Shown: positions 13,517-25,400 of the stretch, piece by piece
How positions within the stretch are numbered: the first letter of the stretch is position 1
Layout: the number at the start of each line of letters is the position of its first letter
From: Ascidia mentula
Lineage: Eukaryota > Chordata > Ascidiacea > Phlebobranchia > Ascidiidae
Length of the DNA: 64,000 bases
Direction of reading: 5' to 3'
Assembly (NCBI GenBank): GCA_947561715.1
Contig: OX387203.1
Location: 8,060,001 to 8,124,000 of the forward strand
Translations under genes and position numbers: made by a program
The notes under the pieces: generated by a model
What the model was told of the DNA's origin: nothing
The model's database searches: none
What the model saw: only the letters and a program-made list of their open reading frames with translations

Positions 13517-15325
13517 TCTGCTCAGGGAGTTACAACTGAGCGCAGACAAAAATGTATCCTGTTTCTGTGTGGTCAAACTTTCACGCTCTGTACTATGTTA
13601 CCACGATACCGGCTACAAATTGTCATTATATTCTCAGTCGTCGTATTTTCGCATTTGTGTACCGTGGAAGTGCAAACTTCCATAGCTGGGCGGGTTTTGT
13701 CGGTATTTGGTGCTGTTTGCGCTTAACGCAACGAATTACTTTCTTCCTCGTGGTGGCAAATTGTGGGTTAATGGAGCAAACGTTTGGATAATAACAGCGG
13801 TGAATATATTTTGTTTCCTCAATTCTTTCTTTCTTATTTTTGTTGCATCTTTTCACCATTGCCATGTTTATGAACGTGTATGAAGCAGTGAGTTTAGGGC
13901 AACCTTTACCATACTCCGTTGAGCTTACAGTGTGCAAGCCGAGCAATAACGAACCTTCTATTTATTTTTCTATGTAATATTATCTACGTTCGTTCATCGT
14001 AAACCAGCATTTAGTTCGTCTCCCATTTGTGCTCATCAGTAAGCTACATTCGCATCTTCCTCTGTGCAATAAAAACACACAAAGCTACAGCGGAAATCGC
14101 GTGTTTTATTAAGTTTACTGCTTCCTCCGTTTCCGTCCCACGGAAGTTCCCCGTGTGCTTATCTCTCTCATCTCGCTTGAGGGCTCCGTTGAGCCTTTGG
14201 AGTTAGAGAGCCGGCGACTGAAGTCCTTGATTTTGGTTTGTAGCTCAAGCTGAGTGCTTCGTTCTGCTTAAGAATGTTTGCCCAATGCGCTAAGATTACT
14301 GTTGGCAATTTTGAGTACAAATAGTGTAACCAATATCAGATTTCGGTCAAAAACGAATGTTACATATTTTTTATGGTCTTGTCTCCTACGCCACTAGTGG
14401 TTGAATGTGATTTATATGACGGCTTTTGGGTTTGGTCGAATGGGAGATTGTGTGTGTAGCAGAACGCAAAGGATGTGTAGAGTGGATGAAACGGCTTACA
14501 TTTTTTAAAGGCATACATATATCCTAATGGTTTAAACTAGGTCCAACTAGTCTTGACGAAGGTAACTGTTACACGAATACCTAATTATAGTAGGACCAGT
14601 AAGACTGTGTCACACAAACGCAGCGCTCGTATACACACACGAGAAGAGATACATAATAACCTACCCAAAGCCAGTGCCTGTTGGAATCGCAATTCTCCAC
14701 TTGATGTGATGCTGTTCCTACGCATGCGCTCAATAGCACCGCTGGAACATGACGTCAGACCCAAGCCTTGGTCTCTTTGGTCGGCCGTCAGCGAGTATTC
14801 ATGCATGTTGTAGAGTTGACGAAACGAACTACTGGAATCAACCCTTTTTCGCTTCCAAACCGGTTGCCGTCGAGGGGACTTAATTTTCCATACTGCGACA
14901 AATGGTAAGGGGATATTGTGTCAATTAATAGAGCCAATAAAAGAGCTGCTTAAAACACCCTGGCCCTGGTGTTTCTCTGAGCATTTAGTAGCCTCCTGCT
15001 TAGTTTGGTACCTAGCGGAGTAACGATAACTGCAAGTCGCCACAAAGGGGTCTTGCCTGGCCTGACATCCATAGGTCGAAACAGGCTGGACTCTTAGACA
15101 CGTCCCCTGCTTAAGGATGACACGCAAAATCGTAAAGCGTCAAAAAACAAATAGTGTATACCGTAGGCAAGGGGAGCTTATTTGGTGCTTTTAAGCAGGA
15201 TGCACGTTTAAAGAATAAATGAGGCACTTCACGAATTTCTTCCAAACAATACAGGAAGTGTAAACACAGTACCACGTTTTGTCGTGGAGTTTTTCCTTTA
15301 CACGAGTATTCTAAAAATTCTTGGG
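13517..15325. other. ZnT 3' UTR and intergenic DNA
   Basis: The first 550 bases are probably the zinc transporter 3' UTR, ending at AATAAA (14068-14073). The rest separates it tail-to-tail from the minus-strand gene that stops at 15326. Apart from the degenerate repeat at 14985-15120, I see nothing coding. Confidence 0.5.
14985..15120 (+). repeat. Degenerate relative of the hammerhead-bearing repeat
   Basis: Aligns by eye, with gaps, to the repeat copies at 24080-24300 (same orientation) and 26311-26520 (read in reverse). Shared blocks include TAGTTTGGT, a CGCCACAAAG-GGG block, CTTGGCC-like CTGGCC and AGGTCGAAACAG. The catalytic CTGATGA is not intact here (CTGACAT), so no active ribozyme is proposed. 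Confidence 0.35.
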
Positions 15326-18300
15326 CTATATATAACCGAAATTCATATCATTTATGGTTTTAGCAATGACCATGGTTTTATGTACAATATAGAAAAGGTT
15401 TGTTTGGATACCTTTATCTTTAATAGCGGATTTGTCAGTATTTTCAACTTTGTTTTTGGCAAATGTTGAATCCTGCCTCGGATCTTTCAGACTTGTTTCA
15501 GTCATTGGCTTGTCCAAAATAATGTTGAAAGCTTTCGACAGATTCCTGTTTTTTGAGATTTGGTATTTCGCTTCGGCGAAAGTCGGTTCTTTGTCTAAAA
15601 TATTGTTTAGGTTCAACGGAAGATGGTCACGAACAAAGTCCTCTACTTCCTGGGGTGTACGCATACAAGCCGCCTCTTGAACCAAAAAGTGTTGAAGAAG
15701 TTTACAGGGAGAAGGCCATAATTAAATAACAATCTTTGCGCACTTTAGTTTACGACAGGATTTATTCTGGTAACTTGTGATGGAATTGCAAGTAGTATCA
15801 AGGTTTAAATACAAACCTAGGTGCGTGTTGGCAAGGTGGCGGGGTGTTGATCCTTCAAAGAGAAATGTGTGTTTTGGTGTGGACTCCTCATAGTCAATGA
15901 ATTCATGATTCGGATCATAGTTATTCATCTCATACCTGCGTTCACTCTCCGGCGACAAAACAACCGATTGCCGGAAGTGTGCAGCTGTCGCTGGTCTAAG
16001 AGTTAGAGTTGCACGTGTTGTACATGGATAGGTGAAATGGGGACAAAATACACGTGAAATAACAACCATATTGTCCTGGCGCACGTAATGCACAGTCAAA
16101 AACCGCACATATATGATAACGTGAAGCACACGGACTAAATCTTTTTGTTTCTTGCGCGCAACTACAACATCATGAAAACTAGAAATCGCACACTTTGTGT
16201 ACAAGCTTATCTCATGTAGGCAGTCGTTAGCAAGCTCAACTGTTCCAACTGGTTTAAGATTTAAAATAACGAAAATGCATTAAAATAACGAAAATGCAAA
16301 CATTTAAAACGGTACCTACCTAAAATTTCTTTCCTTGTAGTCATTTAAAGGCGGGTTAATTGAATCATAATAGCACTCATTATCGTCACCATCATCCTGG
16401 CAAACAACATCGTCTTCATATACAGGCTTCAAAATCGAGCGTCGACCAGCCGTCGATGTGAAGCCAGACATGCAACGACTTTTGCCCCCATGGCGCCATC
16501 GAGTGGCGAAATCCCCGCTCAAGCATGAGTTGCTTTGCAGAAAATCCGAACATTCTTCTCCCCGCACCATAGCCGTGCTTGGCGGTGCAGTAGACTTGGC
16601 CGTATCTGGAGCCTCAAAACGCTGTACATTGGGAGTGTGCGTGGCCAGCAAAGGCTCAATGCATTGCGCCGGTATGAATTTCCGGCTTTGGCTGTTATGA
16701 CACCACCCAGATGCAGGGAGCGGTTCACGATTAAATACGTTGTCAGCCACCATATCTGACTGCCAGCGGTGCACGGACTGCGGTATTTTGCTAGGTGGAG
16801 TTGGTGGGGAAACCTGATGTGGTTGCGATGACGACACATATACAGGGTTTTGCACAGTTTTGGATGGAGATTGCGAAACTTGTGGTAATACAGGAGAGGT
16901 CTTCGCTGGTTTATCGTCGACTGGTAGTTGTGAAAGATCATTCAGCACCACTTGATACTTTTTCGGCACGCGACCATTGCGAGTCGGATTCCTAAAACGA
17001 AATACATTACCTCTGCTTTCCGAGTCGCCACTGGGTTGTCCTTCCTGAGCAATTGACTCCTGGTCTTCTGTAATAGCGCATAGCTCGATACGGAACACCG
17101 GGTTCTCGAATTGTGACTGAAGACTCGGGACTACACGGGCAGACATTGGTTTCGCCATACCTCTTGTAAAGCTGGTGTGACTCTCGTTACGACCATACTT
17201 GGAGCAGTGATTTTCGTTATCAAGAGAGTTGCGACGACTGGTTTGGGTTCGAGAATCTGTGGTTTGTATTCTACTGGCCGTCATTGCGGCGACAGAGCTA
17301 GGAATAATGTTCTCTGTATTCGTATCCACAGTCTCTACGTCTTTACTTTTTTCCATCGTGTGTCGGAGGCTAGAATTGCTTTTTTCAGCGTCCACGCTTT
17401 CTTGAGCATCTGCGAACGCTTTAAAGGAAGCGATAGGTTTTCGCGAACCAGACGATGTTATGCTGCTTTTCCTGAGAGAAGGGTCGTGCTGAAGTTTTAA
17501 GCTTTCCGGCAAAGAAGTTATTGGAGAATGGTCTACAGGAGAAGCCACATTAGCACTGAGTCTACGTTCTTCCGCCTCAAAGCTAGAAAAACCGCTGGTC
17601 GAATTCCTTGTTGTCAACTTAACCGTTTCGGTGGGGGTGACGACAGGTGTGGGCTTCCTAAATACATTGGAGTTTCGTCCTGCGGTAATCCTTGTTTGAC
17701 TGCTGGGACCCACGCACTGCTGCGAGGGACAAGGGTAATATGGACCGTGGTATCCGTTGCACTGGAACTGGGCCTTAATATTAAGGTTATGTGACGATTG
17801 TGGTTTGTGTGTTTCGCAACTGACATGACCAGGTGGTATGGGATAATGTAATGGTGGCCCAGGATAATGAGTATATTCTTCGTTCGGTATTTGTTTGACA
17901 GGAACCAAATGTTTTCTCTGCGCTTTGCGCCACTTGAAGTGCTTCGAGCTTGCACGTTTAGGTGTTCTGTTACGCTCATCGGATTGGGTGTTTCGAGTGG
18001 AAACGCCCACCTCTTCGGTCGATGACGTCTCGTCGGAACTTTGAGTGAGAAACACGCCTCGTTGAGAACGATACGTGGGTCGCGGTGATTGGCTGGAGCT
18101 CGACGAATCAGAAGACGTACTGGCAGCTTGTTGCTTCACTTTTGCTCGAGACTTCACTCGGGTCGTTTGCCTGGGCCTTGCTGAAGTAACAACAATTGTA
18201 CAATGTAAAAGTATAATATTTTGTTTTGAAACGAAGCGTTTAGTTATGGCGTATTATAAGCGCCTGACTCAATATACTATTTTATAGCTTTATCGGTGCC

Positions 18301-19161
18301 CATGACATTTCCCTTCCCAGAGTTATTGCAAAGAAGAAATAAATTGCACAGTATTGTTATAGCTTGATTCAAAAGCAATACGATGGACAAGGCAAAAACA
18401 TAACCATTATTGAGATCACATAAATTTATTGCGATCACATAAACATAACCGTTATTGCGACCATTTCTAATCACATAAATGCGACTAGTGTCAAAAAAGA
18501 GCAAAATCTAGTCACAAACCTTTTGCGGTAGTGGCTCTGGCGTGAATTTTTTTATTCTTTTTGCCTTCCTTTCTCGCATAATTTCTGTGCTTTTGTTTTG
18601 TACGTTGATCCTCCCGATCAGAAAGTGGTAAATCAACTTCTTCACGGACAATGCGTGTTGTTGACCCAAGTGGCTGAAGAGATTGAAAAGGCGGCCAACT
18701 CTGCGTCGTCGTGCGCTTTTCATTTGGTTCCTGGCCCACGTCCTCAGTCTGCACTGGTTTGTTGTTGGGCGTCCACCAGCTCGGCCACATTTCCTTGTCC
18801 TCGACGACGTCATCACGGACGATGACGTAACGCTTGTCAAACTGTGTCCCTGCTTCCTTGAGACGAATAGTGCGTGGCGACTGACATCGAGTGGGCTCGA
18901 TTACTGCCAGACTCCGCTGCTGCTCTACACCGCCAACTGGTGGCAACGTAGAAGAGTTTGTGGTCGCCGCTTGATGATGCTCATTAATAATTTTAAGCAG
19001 ACTAAAGTATTCGCTGCAGGTTCGCGCTATGTTGTCGGTAAGAGTGAGATTTGTTGGACTTCGCATTAGGCGGTATTTGGCTGAAGTGCGCCTGGGTGGA
19101 AGCTTGGAATTGGAAGCAACTCTCTCTGTCCAGCCAGGGTCTACACTTCCTTCCCCGAATT
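15326..19161 (-). CDS. Large disordered protein, unrecognised
   Basis: Four minus-strand exons join in phase: 19161-18520, 18180-16320, 15995-15817 and 15675-15326 (stop). They give about 1007 residues. Acceptors and donors are all standard (for example TTTTTTAG at the first, GTTTGT and GTAGGT donors). The product is rich in Ser, Pro, Thr, Lys and Arg, with a Pro/Tyr-rich part near GPPLHYPIPPGH and no TM segment or catalytic motif that I can name. The C-terminal exon (MRTPQEVEDFVRDHLPLN onward) looks the most ordered and helical. The first exon listed enters in phase 1 and so needs an upstream coding exon. The exon at 20220-20704 is a candidate, but it leaves phase 2, so a further small exon or another donor would be required. 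I do not recognise the family; a scaffold or cytoskeletal role would be a guess. Confidence 0.7.
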
Positions 19162-20219
19162 CTAAAAAATTGTAACATTTAAAAAAGATATGTCGTAGCC
19201 ACGTGAGAGAACAAACAAAACTTGCACACTTCCGTACAAATCTGTCGAAACTACAATAAAAAAAACTTTGTTCAGAACCTGCAGAACTTAAAAGGTTTCA
19301 AGCCCCCAAGAGAGCTTTCAATACACAAGTGGATTTTCCAATTAAATGTTAGAGGCGCTTGAATGTGCAATCAACAAAGGCACCTATGGCGTTACCAAAT
19401 GATAACAACCTGTCATGAACAAGTGCACAGCATCGACCTGCGGGGTTTGGCCAGACTACAGGTCGGCCGTCAAGGGCGGATAAGGGCAATGTCAAGGACA
19501 ACGACTGCTGCTACCAGCACGTGGCTTTTGCCGCAAGGTTGCGAAACCCAATTGGACCTCCATGTCACGTGGTTTGTCCTGACACGTGGAGAATACCCGA
19601 TAAAAATTTAGTTGAAAGCATTCAGCGATATTGAAACACCAGAGCCTTGTTTCGAACGAACAAATCACGAAAATACCAAAATCTTCCAAGTTAGTCTACA
19701 CCTTCTCTTTGTATGTGTGTTGTATCGGGAACATTCATCTTTTTTTCGTGCATTTTATCTTCCGTTACAGCCGCAGTTTCTTCGCATCTATGGGTCTCTT
19801 TTCGGTAAAAAAAAAGCAAATTTAAGTAGGCTAGTATAAAATAAAAGAGCGAATATCATTCGATCAACCTTTTCCGTGACATCTTAAGCATTTTGCTATT
19901 TTCAAATTTAAATTTTTGTTAGAAAAGGTGATGCTACGTTTAGAGACGATCACCTTGTCGCACGTCATGTTTTTCCTTGTTGGCCGCGTTTTCCTTATTG
20001 GAGTTTTCAGTCACATCGGCGGTGGCGTTTAAACATTTTTCCTTGCTGCATGCAATCGAATTTTATATTATTTTGCACAAAAGGACAGAAATTACCTCTA
20101 AAAAAGCTCAGGCTACATTTAATTGTAGTCGAAATCACGAATCTTTATGATAAAAAGCAACAATTTCCTCATATTTATATTGAAGTTGTGTCTTTCTATA
20201 TGGAGTCAAGAACTTTTAC

Positions 20220-20704
20220 CTAAAGTCGGGAAGCTTTTCTTCTTTCGTCGAATGGGCGATTGCAACACGCAATTTTCTGTTCTTTCCGATTCGTTTCAAC
20301 AACACTTCATCGTTAACAATTGGAGGAGCAATGCCGTTAAGCCTGGAGGTCAAAGATCTCGGCATCTTGTCCAGCTCCAATCGGTATTTCTTCATCTCAT
20401 TCTCCAAGTTACGTAAAGCCTTCTTCTCTTTAAGGCGCAATGCATTAAGGGCGGATTCCAAGAACTTGAGTTCCATAGCATTGCGGCGTACAGCAACGCT
20501 GGCCGCCACGCTGTTCAAAAGAGACTTGGAATCCGTATCTTGGCCCGGAAAACGTTCGGAATCCAGCACGGTTCTCGTGCCTTGTTTAAACCTGGCGAGA
20601 TAAGCCGGTTCCTTCATACGACCCACGCAGGAATGTGGATTAAGACTAACAGAATGAGGAATAGCGCTTTTGGCGTCAGTCGTTGAGTTGAAATTAAAGG
20701 CCAT
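20220..20704 (-). CDS. Coding exon with N-terminal Met and coiled coil, unrecognised
   Basis: Starts MAFNFNSTTDAKSAIPHS at 20704 (an in-frame Met also lies at 20722) and ends at a good donor (AG then GTAAAA). Residues about 75-120 (VRRNAMELKFLESALNALRL and on) form a charged helix with leucine spacing typical of a coiled coil. It is probably the 5' exon of the minus-strand gene that continues at 19161, but the phases do not match directly (2 out, 1 in), so a missing exon or a separate gene remains possible. No family recognised. Confidence 0.6.
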
Positions 20705-20722
20705 TTGGTCTCGTTCATGCAA

Positions 20723-22415
20723 TAATTTCTAAATTGTTAATGGTGTCCTGTGTTTATAATGTTTTAACCTAGTAGATATTAATGCAAGTTTTCAAGCCTT
20801 TGCGTTAATTCTGGTACGCAATATGCTGGCAATTTTCATATGCATTATCGTTACCATTTCTTACCTCCAACCAACTTCTTCGCAATTTTATGACTAAAAA
20901 TGACCTTAAAGCAGGTCTTTAACCTAAACCGCCGAAATATTGAACCTTCTGTGATGCCCGAACTCCTCACGCCGCACGTTTGCCTTTCGATCGATTGTAA
21001 ATTGGCATTTAATCGACCCCGTCCCGTCAAATCCAATTACATATCGGGTATCCACTTGACACCACTCTATGCGCATGATTGAAGGTCTTTGTATATTTTG
21101 ATCGACAGGTAAACATCAAATTGGGACGGCGTTTGACATTCTTTGTTTCCATATTCGTTTTCGTATAGTGTAGGCTGCAGAGCCAACCTGATTAAACCGA
21201 ATAATTTTCCGAAATGGTTTTGATTTGACAAATCCAGTCACCACAATTTCTGCTTTTTCAGGCAATTATAATGTATTTCAACGACCAATGAGACTTTGAG
21301 AACAAGGTATGGACGATCTCTCCATGTATGTTGGCCTAAGCTAACGTAGGCAACTGTAGGTCAAGGCATTATTTGTACACTCACCTCGACAAGCCAACAA
21401 CTAAATTAAACTGACACACCCTCTGGCAATAGTTACTTATCATTCAGATAAATCAATGCACGTGTCACCTCCAGATACACAGAAAACGGCGTGTTAATTT
21501 ACAATTCAAGTATTGGTTTGTTTTGCCTGATACGAGCCAAGAAATTTACTGCACATATATGGAAACACCATTAAAGATATCACAACATTTCTACCGAAAA
21601 AAATTTTACCAGGGCTAACAGACATGTGCAGTGTTTGAGTAAACACGGAACACCATTAGGTGTGTCTGGAAAACTTTAATGAACAAGTAAGCAACGCCCA
21701 TTTGTAGGCGTTGGACGATGTATAATGACGCAGTAACGACTAAGGCGTTGTGGTCTCACGTTTGTTGCTTGGAGAGACTGGTTTGTCGAATAAAACTATC
21801 TACAGCCTCGGGGCAAATGGCATATTTTCTACTGCGCAGTTCAGTCTACACTGTCCCCCTAACTAACGTATGACAGCCAGTAATCAAGTATAGCTGCAGT
21901 CGACGTGATATTTCATGAACAAAGGTCAATGCTATCAGATTTGAAATTAGAAAGCTTGTGGTATTTGTTGAATCTTACTCCTCAAAGCCTTTGGTGACTG
22001 AAAAAAGTCCCATAAAATATAAGCAGGTGTGCTAGAAAGTACGTTCTTAGTTTTGTCCAAAAATGCACACAACAGGAATATCAATGTCGACAATATTTTC
22101 TATCAGGAACTTCTGTTTTTATTTTTGTCAGTTGCAGTAATCAGTTGTCCTATCAGCGTTTGTACCCAAGAGATATGTAGCACAAAAGGCTGACTTCCAA
22201 GTCGTTATTTTGTGAAATAATATGATGTTGGAAAATAGAAACCGGATTTCTCAAACGTGACGAGCAATCAACTACCATGAAAAGGTGGTCGCTGATCAGG
22301 TATATACAATGGTGTTTTAACAATAAATGTGTTTATTTTACTTGCATAATGTGTCAATGCATACCTATATAGACTATACCGGTATTGAGAAAGTATTCCA
22401 CTTAATTTACCTCAG
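20723..22415. other. intergenic region between divergent genes
   Basis: Separates the minus-strand gene from the plus-strand tetraspanin-PDZ gene. No convincing reading frame or RNA gene. The frame from 22327 runs into the first tetraspanin exon, but an acceptor (TTAATTTACCTCAG) ends at 22415, so the true 5' exon with the start codon probably lies in this stretch and is not identified. It should end with two bases of a codon. Confidence 0.45.
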
Positions 22416-25400
22416 GTGCTGCGAGCCATGCATAAATACCAAAGCAGCTGGGAAAATTCTTCGTGCTCTGGTCTTGATATTCAACATACTGTTGTGGGTG
22501 AGTAGTCCTGGTGTGTTTACAGATGGGTTCTTGCAAAACTTTTGTCTTTTTCTATACAGTTTGCTGGATGTGCATTATTAAGCGTGGCAGTATGGCTTCT
22601 CTTTATCAATCACGCTAGCACCATGTACTACAACACCTTTCCACCAATGTCGACAGGTACAGTTTTCTTTCCCAGCTTGTATTAGGTTAGAGAAGTGTGT
22701 TGATTCACGCAGGCAACATGTAAGTTACATATATAGTGTAAATATTACTGAATATGATTTTGTTTTCAATACAAACCTGTTTTATACTCTTGTATAGAAT
22801 CCAAAAAAAATCTTTTGTAGGCGATAAACGTATCATGAGACTTCAATAATATTAAACTTTCATATATTTTATAGGAATAAGAAACAGCTTACATTGTTTA
22901 TTTTTCACGATACAGCATTGTACTTGCTACTATCCGCTGGGATCATTCTCCTTGTTATTTCGTTTATCGGTACTTGCGGAGCCAATACTAAGAGTGAGGT
23001 ATTGTTGTCCTTGGTAAGTCCAACAATTAGTAGGTTGCACGGTTTGTTTATGAAGTGATTACCATTGTTGGTTACAGTCCCTTCTGGCGCACTTCTTGAT
23101 TGCAGTGGCACAAGTCGTCGCCATTATAGTGCTCATGCATCAGCGTGGACTGGTATGTACACAACGGGTTGTGTTTATGCATGTCATGCATTTGTTATTA
23201 ATTTCATGCAAACATTTATTTTGTTTAAGATTCAGGACGAGGCACAAAAATGGTACACTGATGTCTTTATCGGCTACCCTGTGTCTGATAAGGACAAGAA
23301 GATGGTGGACCACTTCCAGATGGCCGTAAGTGTTAACCAACATACTGAAAAACCCAACCACAAAATACTTGCTCTGCCAACCTTATTTGTGCATATTCCA
23401 TGTATTAGATAAGGTTCGTACTGTAGTAATGATTTAATTTGTTTAGCTTCATTGCTGTGGCCTCAACAAACCCTACGATTTTCGTCAGCGTTTTTCAAAC
23501 ATAACACTGACACCAGCCTCGTGTTCGGGTGAAACTGTTTTTCAAGATATACGCGTCACCAAAAAGGTTTATTCGGATGTAAGAAGCAAATGGCCAATGT
23601 CTGAAAAGAAATAAGTCATCATGAAGTTTAACTCAACAACATGTTTATTACATTGCATAATATTGTAACCAAACCTGTATATAACCGTGTGATTAATATA
23701 CTTCACCGGGTTTGTTGGATAACTTTCGGTGTCGCATCAACCTCAACCATTGTTGCGTTTTGAAATTTACACAGGGTTGTTTGGTAAAAATAAAAGAACA
23801 AGTGCGCTGGTTTATTCAATCCTGGCCGATATGGTTTTGTGCAACAGTTCTGTTCATAATCGAAATAGGAGGATTCATTTCAGGACTTCTGTACGTCATA
23901 TACCAGTGTAAGTACTTCAACATTCACGCCAAACCTGATCGGTTCAACATAGGCTATGATACTTTAAATTCCACCTGCTTTTCAACAGCCAATTAGTAGA
24001 AAGTGCAAGCGTTGGCATTACAAATGTAATTTCATGCAAAAATTACAAAACTTTAACTTTATGATAAGTAATTTTATTGTGACACGGGGCCTGACGGCAC
24101 TATTGGTTGAGCTTTGCTTGGTCATAGTGTTTCCACCTTGTTTTCTCCGTAAGGTTGCACCTAGTTTGGTGCCCAATGGATGACGGTGATTGTATCTTTG
24201 CTTGGCCGTTTGGTCAGCAAAGTCGTCTTATAGTCACACCAGCTGCACTGATGAGACCCTTTAGGTCGAAACAGTGGCCATCTGTCTGCAGCTTATACAC
24301 AATTTAACTTATGGTTATGTTTTTTTAGTTCGCAGAGGAAAGTTTGACTATGATGATGACGAAGATGATGAAAGTTCAGGATTAATAGAGTAAGAACCCT
24401 TCTAGCTTTTTCATCAAATTTTTGCCAACACAAAAGTTCAAGAATATCGACAGTTGAACCTATTGCACATTAATTTAATCATGTTGCAAATAGTTGGACA
24501 TACTTTAATATACAAGAGTTCCTCACTTTTCAGCGACAAGGATGCAGGAACATTTAAGCGCATGGCGAGTCTGAGAAAGCAACTTCCCATGATGAGAGGT
24601 ACGCGCTGCGTAAAATTAATTGGAGTTTTTACTAATACTCTTTGCAATGTTACCCACCATTTTCAGAGCTTCCACTACCTAAACTGTATCGTATTGCGCG
24701 TAAAACAACCGAGGATGGATTTGGATTTTCTGTCGATTTCAGCGGAGAGCGTAAACAATACGTCATTAGTCACGTGCAACAAGGATCAACTGCTGATTTC
24801 GCCGGACTGAAGGAAGGCTCCCACGTGATTGAGGTTAGCATGATTGTTGCACTTTGTTTCCTGGAAGAGATTCTAAATCCGTTAAGTTTCTACTTTTTTA
24901 AGTTTCGATAAACTGGCATCGCAGCCTGCGCAGTGCATGGGCGATCCTGCCTGTTCATGTTAACACTTCTGTGTTTCTACTTACATACGTTTATAGTTGA
25001 ATGGAACTATGACAGACAACGCCACAGAGGATGACGTGAGATATAAGTTTGAGTTCGCTGGTTACGAGATGAGAATTCTGGTCGTCGATCAAGCAACGAG
25101 CAATTTGTATCATAACAACAAAGTGGATATAAACCTTCATAATATGGAAGGTAAACATCTTGCAAGAAATACAAAAAAAAGTCTCGCAGCCAAAATTTAA
25201 ACGTTCATAACCGCTTAAATCCCTATATATGTCACCAATGAAAAAATTAGTATAGAAACACAAAGTATAGAACAGAGATAATTGTATGAAAATACCTTTA
25301 ACTTGCATGTTTAGGTGTCACCGATGGGAGTTGTGATTATCGTCCAAGGCTTTGTAAAGTCCAAAAGTGCGATTCCGGCTTTGGATTCAACTTATTGTAC

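Larger units (their letters stand above)
22416..24389 (+). other. Tetraspanin module (8 exons)
   Basis: Exons 22416-22497, 22560-22656, 22916-23013, 23078-23152, 23230-23325, 23447-23566, 23775-23907, 24329-24389. The N-terminus has juxtamembrane cysteines ([13 protein letters not shown]), TM1 spans exons 1-2, TM2 is in exon 3 with the family's G-x-C-G ([12 protein letters not shown]), and TM3 is in exon 4. The large loop has the tetraspanin CCG ([12 protein letters not shown]), PASC and a final GC, giving the four-cysteine pattern with two disulfides. TM4 ([20 protein letters not shown]) is in exon 7. One N-glycosylation sequon (NIT) lies in the loop. The cytoplasmic tail is very acidic ([12 protein letters not shown]) and leads straight into the PDZ linker. 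Confidence 0.9.

Noticed and set aside
14020-14045. CTGATGAG on the minus strand as a further hammerhead
   Set aside because: The following part lacks a properly spaced GAAA and no stems I or III form.
16458-17794. Plus-strand frames of 60-107 codons
   Set aside because: Shadows of the large minus-strand disordered exon.
19161-20220. Direct join of the 20220-20704 exon to the exon starting at 19161
   Set aside because: Phases do not match (2 out, 1 in) and the shifted frame meets a stop, so a direct join was not claimed.
22327-22415. Open frame upstream of the first tetraspanin exon (starting MCLFYLHNV) as the true N-terminus
   Set aside because: It runs through a good acceptor at 22415, reads unlike a tetraspanin N-terminus and is longer than usual. 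Kept only as a possibility.
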